Shown here: piece after piece, positions 42,333-50,439 of the stretch
Position numbering within the stretch: the stretch's first letter is position 1
How the letters are laid out: every line of letters begins with the position of its first letter
Origin: Paracoccus yeei ATCC BAA-599
Lineage (GTDB): Bacteria; Pseudomonadota; Alphaproteobacteria; Rhodobacterales; Rhodobacteraceae
Length of the DNA stretch: 64,000 nucleotides
Assembly (NCBI RefSeq): GCF_000622145.1
Contig: NZ_JHWH01000002.1
Location: 124,256-188,255 of the forward strand
Direction of reading: 5' to 3'
Translations under genes and position numbers: made by a program
Notes under the pieces: model-generated
Database searches by the model: none
Seen by the model: the letters and a program-made list of their open reading frames with translations, nothing else
Told to the model about the DNA's origin: nothing

Positions 42333-43292
42333 ATGAACCAAGCCTCTGTTGCGCCCCCCCTTTACCGCCAGGCCAGCGAAGCCCTGGCGCAGGACATAGC
42401 CCAGGGGCTTCTGCCTGCGGGCGAGGCGCTGACCCAACTGGGCATCGCCCGTCGCTTTGGCATCAGCCGTGCCCCCGCCCGCCGCGCGCTTGAGGAACTG
42501 GCCCGGGCAGGCATGCTGCGCCGCGCGCCCTCGGGGCGGTTCGAGGTGGTGGGTGCGCCCGCCTCCGCCACCCCGCGCCCCGCCGCCCCGACCGTCCTGA
42601 CCCAGCAGCCCGCCTGGGAGCGGCTTTACCCCGAGATCGAGCTTGCCATCATTTCGCATGCCTCGCTGGCAAGCTGGCGCGTGAACGAGGCGATGCTGGC
42701 CCGCCATCATGGCGTCAGCCGCACTGTCGCCCGCGACGTGATGGGCCGCCTGCAGCAGCGCGGCATCGTGCGCAAGGACGACAGCGGCCGCTGGCTCGCC
42801 CCGGCGCTGACAGCCGACCACATGAACGAGCTTTACGAACTGCGCTGGCTGCTCGAGCCGGTGGCGATGGAAAAGGCCGTGCCCCATCTGCCGCCCGGCT
42901 TTCTGGACGTGATGGAGGACGAGTTGCGCCAGGCGATCAAGCGCGGCGCCGCCCTGGACGGCGCGGTGCTGGACCGGCTTGAACAGCGGCTGCATGTCGA
43001 GTTGCTGGGCCACTGCGGCAACGGCGCTCTGATGCAGGCGATCGGCCTGCCCCAGGCGCTGCTGGTCGCGCATCACTTCCTTTATGCCCTGACGCTGGAG
43101 CTGTTCGGGACCGAGCCCTTTCTGGGCGAGCATCTGGAAATCGTGCGCCTGCTGAAGGCCGGCGACATCGCCGGGGCCAAGGCGGCGCTGGTCGCGCATC
43201 TGCGCATTTCGCGCCGCCGCGCCCTGCTGCGGATCGAGGCGGTGCAGGACATGATCCAGCCCGACCCCCTGCCCTGGCTGGATCGCGTCTAG
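42333..43292 (+). CDS. GntR-family regulator with two winged helix-turn-helix domains
   Basis: A 319-residue protein. Residues about 9-75 form a first GntR-type DNA-binding domain (LGIARRFGISRAPARRALEELARAGML). A proline/alanine linker follows, then a second one at about 92-160 (LARHHGVSRTVARDVMGRLQQRGIV). The C-terminal part (about 165-315) is a helical FCD effector domain with HVELLGHCGNGAL. Most GntR proteins have one DNA-binding domain. It faces the Ldh-family gene, its likely target. Its stop is 3 bp from the convergent matR stop. The ATG at 42333 is the only good candidate. Confidence 0.85.
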   Translation: MNQASVAPPLYRQASEALAQDIAQGLLPAGEALTQLGIARRFGISRAPARRALEELARAGMLRRAPSGRFEVVGAPASATPRPAAPTVLTQQPAWERLYPEIELAIISHASLASWRVNEAMLARHHGVSRTVARDVMGRLQQRGIVRKDDSGRWLAPALTADHMNELYELRWLLEPVAMEKAVPHLPPGFLDVMEDELRQAIKRGAALDGAVLDRLEQRLHVELLGHCGNGALMQAIGLPQALLVAHHFLYALTLELFGTEPFLGEHLEIVRLLKAGDIAGAKAALVAHLRISRRRALLRIEAVQDMIQPDPLPWLDRV

Positions 43293-43295
43293 GCC

Positions 43296-43952
43296 CTAGC
43301 CCGTGGGCCGCAGCGCCGCGATCAGGTCGTGGAAACGGTCGCCCTGCACGATGACATGGTCGCGCAGCGCCCGCGCCGCGCCATCGGCATCGCCGGCCCG
43401 GATCATCGCCACCACCGCGTCATGTTCGGCAAAGGACCGGGCCATCCGGTTCCTGACCTGCAGCTGCATCCGGCGATAGGGTTGCAGCATCGCATGCAGC
43501 CGCGACGCCTCCTGCTCGAGGAAGGCGTTGTGGGTGGCGCGATAGATGCAGTGATGAAAGTCGGAATTGCGGGCATAATAGGCCTCGACCTCGCCCGCCT
43601 CGGCCAGGCGGCGGCATTCGGCATGAACGGCCTCGAACGCTTCCAGTTCGGCCTCGGTGATGCGGCGTGCTGCCAGCCGGCCGCAGGTCGCCTCGACCTC
43701 GGCCATCACCTCGAAGCGCTCGGCCAGTTCGCTGGGGCTCCATTCGGTGACAAAGGTGCCCCGTTTGGGCACGACGCGCACCAGGCCCGAGGCTTCCAGC
43801 TGGTGGATCGCCTCGCGGATCGGGGTGCGGGATACGTCGAATTCGCGCTCCAGCGCCTCGGGGTCCAGGCGCGCGCCGGGGGCGTAGATGCCCTGGACGA
43901 TGGCATTCTCCAGTGCGTTTCGGATGCGGAGCGTGTTCGGAATCGTCGCCAT
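43296..43952 (-). CDS. matR: GntR/FCD regulator of the malonate genes
   Basis: A 218-residue GntR regulator. The winged helix-turn-helix is at about residues 8-60 (FDVSRTPIREAIHQLEASGLV) with a wing KRGTFVT, followed by the FCD domain (RNSDFHHCIYRATHN, with metal-ligand histidines). It diverges from matC-matA-matB, the arrangement of MatR in the rhizobial malonate cluster, and a palindrome lies between. ATG 43952 has an AAGGAGGG site; the longer frame is discounted. The name rests mainly on gene order. Confidence 0.85.
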   Translation of the reverse strand: MATIPNTLRIRNALENAIVQGIYAPGARLDPEALEREFDVSRTPIREAIHQLEASGLVRVVPKRGTFVTEWSPSELAERFEVMAEVEATCGRLAARRITEAELEAFEAVHAECRRLAEAGEVEAYYARNSDFHHCIYRATHNAFLEQEASRLHAMLQPYRRMQLQVRNRMARSFAEHDAVVAMIRAGDADGAARALRDHVIVQGDRFHDLIAALRPTG

Positions 43953-44009
43953 GGTCCCTCCTTGCGGTTCAAAGATAGACAGCTCCGCATGATTCATCCA
44001 TGCCACTCT

Positions 44010-44025
44010 CTGTTATATACAACAG
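44010..44025. promoter_or_regulatory. palindrome between matR and matC, probable MatR operator
   Basis: CTGTT-ATATAC-AACAG is an AT-rich inverted repeat of the kind bound by FCD-type GntR proteins. It lies 58 bp from the matR start and 91 bp from matC, and its TATA core may overlap a -10 element. Confidence 0.6.
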
Positions 44026-44115
44026 GCGAAGCCAAGCGTATAACAGCCAGAAGAGGATTCGCCGGCTTGGGAGGGCCGGCCCACCCCCTGAGGTTTGCAA
44101 GGAGAGGAGCCGCGC

Positions 44116-45498
44116 ATGACCCCACACCTGATTTCGATCTATGCCCTGATGGCGATGTTCGTCGTCGCCACGATCTGGCCCATCAACATGGGCGTGCTGG
44201 CCTTTGTCGGCGCCTTCCTGGTCGGCACGCTGATGGCCGGCCAGACCACCAAGGAGATCATCGCGGGCTTTCCGGGCGGGCTGTTCCTGACCCTGGTCGG
44301 CATCACCTGGCTGTTCGCCCTGGCCCAGAACAACGGCACCATCGACTGGCTGGTGCGCATGGCGGTGCGCGCGGTCAAGGGCCGCATCGCCGCGATCCCG
44401 TGGATCATGTTCGGCATTTCCGCCATGCTGACGGCCGTGGGCGCAGTCAGCCCCGGCGCTGTCGCCATCGTCGCGCCCATCGCGCTGGGCTTTGCATTCC
44501 GCTATCACATCTCGCCCCTGCTGATGGGCCTGATGGTGGTCCATGGCGCGCAGGCCGGGGGCTTTTCGCCGATCAGCATCTATGGCGGCATCACCAACGG
44601 CGTGGTCCAGAAGGCCGGCCTGCCTCTGTCGGAGATGACCACCTTCGCCGCCAGCTTCCTGGTCAATGCCGGCGTGGCGCTGATCCTGTTCATGGTGCTG
44701 GGCGGGCGGCGCCTGATGCAGATGCGCAGCGACACGGTCGAGGCGGTCGCCGTCCCCCATGTGGAAATCGCCCGCCCCGCCACCGGCCCCCAGATCTTTG
44801 GCGACAGCGAGGCCGAGGCCCTGTCGCGCCGCATCGGCGAGGAAGGCGGCGGCACCTCGAACCGCCTGGTCGCCGAGGTCGAGGAAGGCGACCAGCCCGA
44901 CGGCACCCCTTATCAGATCGTGACGCTGCTGGGGCTTTTGGCGCTGGCGGTGCTGGTGCTGGCCTTCAACCTGGACATCGGCTTTGTCGCGCTGACCATC
45001 GGCCTTGGGCTGGCGCTCTGGGCGCCAACCATGCAGAAACGCGCCATGGCCCAGGTCGCCTGGCCCGAGATCATGCTGATCACCGGCGTGTCGACCTATG
45101 TCGCGGTGCTCGAACACATGGGCACCATCGACTTTGTGGGCGACAGCGTGGCGGGCATGGCCTCGCCCATGCTGGCGGCCTTGATGCTGTTCTTCATCGG
45201 GGCGGTGGTGTCGGCCTTTGCCTCGTCCACGGCGGTGCTGGGGTCGCTGATCCCGCTGGCGGTGCCCTTCCTGCAGGCCGGCACCGGCGTCGGCGCCATC
45301 GGCTTCATCGCCGGCATGGCGGTCGCATCGACCATCGTGGATGTCAGCCCCTTCTCGACCAACGGCGCGCTGGTGCTGGCCAATTCGCGCGGCGTCGACC
45401 GGCAGGCGTTCTTCCGCCAGCTGCTGAGCTATGGTGCGCTGGTCACGGTGCTCGCGCCCGTGGTGCTGTGGCTGATCTTTGTCCTGCTGCCGGGTTGA
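44116..45498 (+). CDS. matC: malonate/dicarboxylate carrier, MatC-like
   Basis: A 460-residue integral membrane protein of the ion-transporter superfamily, with about 11-12 hydrophobic helices and a hydrophilic central loop (about residues 205-275). The N-terminal part, with WPINMGVLAFVGAFLVGTLMAG and GAVSPGAVAIVAPIALGFAF, matches the MatC_N dicarboxylate carrier family. The C-terminal half repeats the fold. It should import malonate for the two enzymes encoded after it. ATG 44116 follows GGAGAGGAGC. Confidence 0.87.
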   Translation: MTPHLISIYALMAMFVVATIWPINMGVLAFVGAFLVGTLMAGQTTKEIIAGFPGGLFLTLVGITWLFALAQNNGTIDWLVRMAVRAVKGRIAAIPWIMFGISAMLTAVGAVSPGAVAIVAPIALGFAFRYHISPLLMGLMVVHGAQAGGFSPISIYGGITNGVVQKAGLPLSEMTTFAASFLVNAGVALILFMVLGGRRLMQMRSDTVEAVAVPHVEIARPATGPQIFGDSEAEALSRRIGEEGGGTSNRLVAEVEEGDQPDGTPYQIVTLLGLLALAVLVLAFNLDIGFVALTIGLGLALWAPTMQKRAMAQVAWPEIMLITGVSTYVAVLEHMGTIDFVGDSVAGMASPMLAALMLFFIGAVVSAFASSTAVLGSLIPLAVPFLQAGTGVGAIGFIAGMAVASTIVDVSPFSTNGALVLANSRGVDRQAFFRQLLSYGALVTVLAPVVLWLIFVLLPG

Positions 45499-45532
45499 TC
45501 CCGGCAGTCCAATCCGAACGGAGGCTCGTGAC

Positions 45533-46912
45533 ATGAAACCCGAAACCCAGCGCGACCCAGGCCGCGCGCCCCGCCCCGCCTTTCTGGCCGAGCTGTTCGA
45601 ATCCCTGACTGACCGTACCCGCCGCCTTTGGGGACGAAGCGGGGCCGAAAGCCCGGCGGTCGAGGCGCCCGACCTGTCAGAACTGGGCGAGGCGCTGTTG
45701 TCGCGGCGGGGCGAGGCCTCGGGCGTCGCCATCGCCCGCGAGATGCTGGCCGCGTTCGACCGGGCCGACCCGGGCCAGCGGCTGGCGTTCCTGCAAAACC
45801 TGGCCGACCGCTTTGGCCCCGATCCCGCGTCGGTGGCCAGGGCCCTGGCCGCTGTCGAACGCGACCCGGAAGGTGTCGAGGCGGTCGAGGCGCTGCACGC
45901 GGCCAGCGAGCCGCGCCGGCAGGAGCTGCTGCGCCGCCTGAACCTGGCCCCCGGCGGCACCACCGCGCTGGTCCGCATGCGCGAGGAACTGTTGCGCCAC
46001 CTGCGGGACGATCCTGCGCTGCGCCGGGTGGACAGCGATTTCGCCCATCTGTTCGCGTCCTGGTTCAACCGCGGTTTCCTGGTGCTGCGCCACATCGACT
46101 GGAACACCCCGGCCAGCATCCTGGAAAAGATCATCCGCTATGAGGCGGTGCACGCCATCCGGAACTGGGACGACCTGAGGAACCGCCTGCAACCGACCGA
46201 CCGGCGCTGCTATGGCTTCTTTCACCCCCAGCTGGTCGACGAGCCGCTGATCTTTGTCGAGGTCGCGCTGACCCGCGAGATCCCGGACAATGTGGCGGGC
46301 CTGCTGGATCTGGACCGCAAGCCCATCGCCGCCGAGGCGGCGGATACGGCGGTGTTCTATTCCATCTCGAACACGCAGCGTGGGCTGGCGGGCGTCAGCT
46401 TCGGCAATTTCCTGATCAAGCAGGTGGTCGAGGAACTCAAGGCCGAACTGCCCGAGATCAAGACCTTCGTCACCCTGTCGCCGGTTCCGGGCTTTGCCGC
46501 ATGGCTTTCCGCCCAGCGCAAGGACGAGAATTCGGAACTGGTCAGCCCCGACCAGCGCATCGCCTTTGCGACGCTGGACGATCCCGGCTGGCACCTGGAC
46601 CCGGCCCGCGCCGAGGCGCTGCGCGAACCGCTGCTGGCGGCCGCCGCGACCTATTTCCTGGCCGCGCGCGACGCCAAGGGCCGGGTGATCGACCCGGTCG
46701 CCCGCTTTCACCTGGGCAATGGCGCCCGGCTGGAACGCCTGAACTTCCTCGGCGACGTTTCGGCCAACGGGCTGAAGCAGTCGCACGGGCTGATGGTCAA
46801 CTATCTGTATGATCTGGGCCGGATCGAGGCCAATCACGAGGGCTTTGCCGAACGGGGCGCTGTCGCCGCCTCGGACAGCGTGAAACGCGCCCTTCCCCAA
46901 CCGAACGCCTGA
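45533..46912 (+). CDS. matA: malonyl-CoA decarboxylase
   Basis: A 459-residue enzyme that decarboxylates malonyl-CoA to acetyl-CoA. A helical N-terminal domain (about 1-150) precedes a GNAT-like catalytic domain. The catalytic serine and histidine segments of the family are visible: FYSISNTQRGLAGVSFGNFL near 290-309 and FHLGNGARLERLNFLGD near 400-416. WFNRGFLVLRHIDW near 175 is also diagnostic. The ATG at 45533 follows an ACGGAGG site, 34 bp after matC. It precedes matB by 16 bp. Confidence 0.95.
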   Translation: MKPETQRDPGRAPRPAFLAELFESLTDRTRRLWGRSGAESPAVEAPDLSELGEALLSRRGEASGVAIAREMLAAFDRADPGQRLAFLQNLADRFGPDPASVARALAAVERDPEGVEAVEALHAASEPRRQELLRRLNLAPGGTTALVRMREELLRHLRDDPALRRVDSDFAHLFASWFNRGFLVLRHIDWNTPASILEKIIRYEAVHAIRNWDDLRNRLQPTDRRCYGFFHPQLVDEPLIFVEVALTREIPDNVAGLLDLDRKPIAAEAADTAVFYSISNTQRGLAGVSFGNFLIKQVVEELKAELPEIKTFVTLSPVPGFAAWLSAQRKDENSELVSPDQRIAFATLDDPGWHLDPARAEALREPLLAAAATYFLAARDAKGRVIDPVARFHLGNGARLERLNFLGDVSANGLKQSHGLMVNYLYDLGRIEANHEGFAERGAVAASDSVKRALPQPNA

Positions 46913-46928
46913 GCAAAGGACAATCCCC

Positions 46929-48452
46929 ATGAGCGAGAATCTTTTCGACATCCTGCAAGGCGGCATTTCCGACCCGCAGGCTACCGCCATCGAGACGCTT
47001 TCGGGCGAACGCATCGCCTACGCCGATCTGGTGGCCCGGACCGGCCGCTGGGCCAATGCGCTGACCGGCCTTGGCGTTCAGCCCGGCGACCGGGTGGCCG
47101 TGCAGGTCGAGAAGTCGGTCGAGGCGATCATCCTGTATCTCGCCACCGCGCGGGCGGGGGCGGTGTTCCTGCCGCTGAACACCGGCTATACCCCGACCGA
47201 GATCGACTATTTCGTGGGCGACGCCCGCCCCCGCGTCTTTGTCTGCGACCCGTCCCGGGCCGAGGTGCTGGCGCCGGTCGCCGAAAAGGCGGGCGCGGCG
47301 CTGGTCACGCTGGGTGCGGACGGCAAGGGTACGCTGGCCGACGCGGCGGATGCCGCAAGCCCCGATTTCGCCACCGTTCCGCGCCAGGCCAACGACCTGG
47401 CCGCGCTGCTTTACACCTCGGGCACCACCGGGCGCAGCAAGGGCGCGATGCTGACGCATGGCAACCTGGTGTCGAACACCCGCGCGCTGCAACAGGCCTG
47501 GCGCTATTCGGCCGATGACGTGCTGATCCACGCACTGCCGATCTTTCACACGCACGGGCTGTTCGTCGCGACCAATGTGACGCTGTTTTCCGGCGCCAGC
47601 ATGATCTTCCTGCCGAAATTCGACGTGGACCGCATCTTTGAACTGATGGGCCGGGCCACGGTGCTGATGGGCGTTCCGACCTTTTACGTCCGGCTGCTGC
47701 AAGACGACATGCTGACGGCGGAAAACACCCGGCACATGCGGCTGTTCGTGTCGGGTTCGGCCCCCCTGCTGGCGGAAACCCATCGCGAATGGCAGGCCCG
47801 CACCGGCCACGCCATCCTGGAACGCTATGGGATGACGGAAACCAACATGAACGCCTCGAACCCCTATGACGGCGACCGGGTCGCAGGGACCGTGGGCATG
47901 CCCCTGCCGGGGGTTCAGATCATCGTGACCGATCCCGAAACCGGCACTGAGCTGCCGCAGGGCGAAATCGGCATGATCGAGGTGCGCGGCCCGAACGTCT
48001 TCAAGGGCTATTGGCAGATGCCGGAAAAGACCGCCGCCGAACTGCGCGAGAACGGCTTCTTCATCACCGGCGATCTGGGCAAGTTCGACGAACGCGGCTA
48101 TCTGCACATCGTGGGGCGCGGCAAGGACCTCATCATCACCGGCGGCTACAACGTCTATCCCAAGGAAATCGAGACCGAGATCGACGCCCTGCCCGGCGTC
48201 ACCGAAAGCGCGGTGATCGGACTGCCGCATCGCGATTTCGGCGAAGGCGTGACGGCGGTTGTCGTCCCGAGCGGCACCCTGCCCCTGACCGAGGCGGACG
48301 TGCTGCACCCGCTCGAGACGCGGCTTGCCCGCTTCAAGCTGCCCAAGCGGGTGATGTTCGTCGATGAACTGCCCCGCAACACCATGGGTAAGGTGCAAAA
48401 GAACCTGCTGCGCGACCGCTTTGCCGGGCTTTACGACCCGCAGGACGCCTGA
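46929..48452 (+). CDS. matB: malonyl-CoA synthetase
   Basis: A 507-residue acyl-CoA synthetase of the ANL superfamily that joins malonate and CoA using ATP. The P-loop YTSGTTGRSKGAMLTHGN is near residues 161-178, YGMTETNMNASNPYDGDR near 300 (the MatB/ACSF3 malonate pocket region includes an Arg here), the hinge ITGDLGKFDERGY near 380 and the catalytic lysine in the NTMGKVQKNLLR tail near 490. With MatA it converts malonate to acetyl-CoA. An intrinsic terminator follows. Confidence 0.95.
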   Translation: MSENLFDILQGGISDPQATAIETLSGERIAYADLVARTGRWANALTGLGVQPGDRVAVQVEKSVEAIILYLATARAGAVFLPLNTGYTPTEIDYFVGDARPRVFVCDPSRAEVLAPVAEKAGAALVTLGADGKGTLADAADAASPDFATVPRQANDLAALLYTSGTTGRSKGAMLTHGNLVSNTRALQQAWRYSADDVLIHALPIFHTHGLFVATNVTLFSGASMIFLPKFDVDRIFELMGRATVLMGVPTFYVRLLQDDMLTAENTRHMRLFVSGSAPLLAETHREWQARTGHAILERYGMTETNMNASNPYDGDRVAGTVGMPLPGVQIIVTDPETGTELPQGEIGMIEVRGPNVFKGYWQMPEKTAAELRENGFFITGDLGKFDERGYLHIVGRGKDLIITGGYNVYPKEIETEIDALPGVTESAVIGLPHRDFGEGVTAVVVPSGTLPLTEADVLHPLETRLARFKLPKRVMFVDELPRNTMGKVQKNLLRDRFAGLYDPQDA

Positions 48453-48464
48453 GCCGGCATCGGA

Positions 48465-48493
48465 GGGCCGGGCGTCCGCACCGGCCCCTTTTC
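48465..48493 (+). terminator. intrinsic terminator of the mat operon
   Basis: GGGCCGG at 48465-48471 pairs with CCGGCCC at 48481-48487, followed by CTTTT. It is 13 bp past the matB stop. Confidence 0.7.
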
Positions 48494-48681
48494 CCGGCCC
48501 TGCATCCAATTCGATTTTTCGGCCAAAGGCTTGGCCCTGCAAGGGCTTGGCCGCGACGGCCTGCGAATGTTCCGGCGGCAATCTGGCGCGTCGGACGCCG
48601 TCATGTTAGTTAACGGTTGCCAAGGCCGCCGGGGCACCCCGGGGCACCCTGGCAGGGCAAGCGACAGGACGGAGGGCCTTG

Positions 48682-50436
48682 ATGGCACCCCAGCACGCCA
48701 CCGCGACGACGGACGAGGACCGACCCCTGCTGCCGGTGCTGATCCCGGGGCTGGACGGCGGCTTCCGCCTGGCGCCCGGTTCCGAGGGCGCCCCCCATGA
48801 CCTCGCCCCCGACCTGGTGCCGGCGGCCAGTCTGTCGGCGGTCGTGGCATCCGACCATCCCGACCAGCGGCTTCAGCTTTACCAGTTCATCGCGACCTAT
48901 CGCGCCACGCGCGGGGCGAAATGCTATCTGCGCTTCAAGTCCTTCCCCGCCGTTGTCGAACAGTTCGAGTTTTCGCGTCGCACCCCCACTGTCGGCGGCC
49001 GGGTGCTGCTGTCGGGCGCCTCGGCCCTGCGGATGCGGACCCGCACGATCAAGCGCATCGCGGGCCGCAAGGTGACCGAACCCGCCCACGAGGCCTGGCT
49101 GCTGGCCGGCAAGGCGCGCAAGAAATCGGTGCCCGTCCTGTCCCCCGCCCGGTGGGAGGCGGCCAAGGACCTGCCCTTTCTGGTCGAGGCGCGGAACTTT
49201 TTCAACTTCTACCATTTCACGACCGAGACGCTGATCTATCTGCAGATGTATCGCGACTATGGTCTGCGGGGGCCGATCCTGCTGCTGTCGGGCAGCAACC
49301 GGCCCCTCAAGCCCTTCATCCGCAGGCTGGTCGAGGATTTCTATCCCGAGCTTGCCGACCGGGTGGAATATGAAACCCGCCGGACGCAGTTCGACCGCGC
49401 CATCCTGCCCTTCAACACCAACCATCTGTATCACCTGTCGACCCCGGCCATGATGCCCGATGTCGAACCCCAGGCCGGCCTGGGCAGTCCCGACCAGCCC
49501 GGGCACCTGCGCGAGCCGACGCTGGCGAATTACAAGACGCTGTATAACAACAGCCTGGACGAATATGTCGTCCGCCACCGCGAGGCGGCCCTGACCCTGG
49601 CCGCGACCCGCAGCACGGCGACGCGGTTCTATGTCGGCCGCAAGCCGGGCGCCTCGAAGGACCGCGGCCTGGCCGGCGAGGCCGAGCTGGTGGCGATGCT
49701 GTCGCGCCACGGCTTCGAGACCGTCTATTTCGAGGACCTGAGCCCCCGGGAGCAGGCCGGCATCGCCAACCGGGCCGAGGTGCTGGTCTCGGCCCACGGG
49801 GCGGGCTTTGCGAACATGCTGTATGCCCGGCCGGGCAGCCATTTCATCGAACTGAGCCATCTTCAGACCGCGCGCCATCGCCTTGGCGATTTCAACATGC
49901 ACGCCGCCGCCTCGGGGGCGCATCACCTGCATTTCTTCGTCGACCACGATTACAACGGCGACGACGACGCGGTGCCCGACATCGACCGCGACGGCCATAC
50001 CGGGGTGGCGATGTCGCCCGCCTCGATCGACCGGCTGGAGGGGCTGGTGGCCATCGTGACCGATGTGCCGGCCTATCAGGAGTTCTTTTCCAGGCTGGCC
50101 GACCTGGTGCGCCGGGGCGAAGGCGCGGCCGCCGTGGCCCTGGCGCGGGAGCATCCGCTGTATCTGCGCGGCTGCGCCAGAACCTGCGCCGCCGCGGCCC
50201 AGGGGGCCGAGATCGCGGGCGACACGGCCCAGGCCATCGCCCTGCTGCGCGATGCGGTCGCACTTGCCCCATTCCGCGCCGATTTTCACCGCCGGCTGAT
50301 CGCCCTGTGCGAGGCTGCGGGCGACGGCGCGGGTGCTGGAGCTGCCCGTGCGCTGCATGAACAGTTCGGCCGTTATCGCTGGATGCGCTGGCACCGCGCG
50401 GTCAGCGGCGCGACGATCCTTCAGGCCCGCGACTAG
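48682..50436 (+). CDS. glycosyltransferase family 61 protein (DUF563)
   Basis: A 584-residue protein. The GT61/DUF563 domain spans about residues 165-430: RNFFNFYHFTTETLIYLQMY near 172, RFYVGRKPGASKDRGLAGEAEL near 314, then VLVSAHGAGFANMLYARPGSHFIEL near 370-394, the family's hallmark AHGAG motif. The C-terminal 120 residues look helical, like a TPR pair (ALAREHPLYLRGC and TAQAIALLRDAVALAPF). Such enzymes add sugars to surface polysaccharide or protein. Start ATG 48682 follows GGAGGG; TTG 48679 is adjacent. It stands alone, convergent with the histidine kinase. Confidence 0.87.
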   Translation: MAPQHATATTDEDRPLLPVLIPGLDGGFRLAPGSEGAPHDLAPDLVPAASLSAVVASDHPDQRLQLYQFIATYRATRGAKCYLRFKSFPAVVEQFEFSRRTPTVGGRVLLSGASALRMRTRTIKRIAGRKVTEPAHEAWLLAGKARKKSVPVLSPARWEAAKDLPFLVEARNFFNFYHFTTETLIYLQMYRDYGLRGPILLLSGSNRPLKPFIRRLVEDFYPELADRVEYETRRTQFDRAILPFNTNHLYHLSTPAMMPDVEPQAGLGSPDQPGHLREPTLANYKTLYNNSLDEYVVRHREAALTLAATRSTATRFYVGRKPGASKDRGLAGEAELVAMLSRHGFETVYFEDLSPREQAGIANRAEVLVSAHGAGFANMLYARPGSHFIELSHLQTARHRLGDFNMHAAASGAHHLHFFVDHDYNGDDDAVPDIDRDGHTGVAMSPASIDRLEGLVAIVTDVPAYQEFFSRLADLVRRGEGAAAVALAREHPLYLRGCARTCAAAAQGAEIAGDTAQAIALLRDAVALAPFRADFHRRLIALCEAAGDGAGAGAARALHEQFGRYRWMRWHRAVSGATILQARD

Positions 50437-50439
50437 GGC

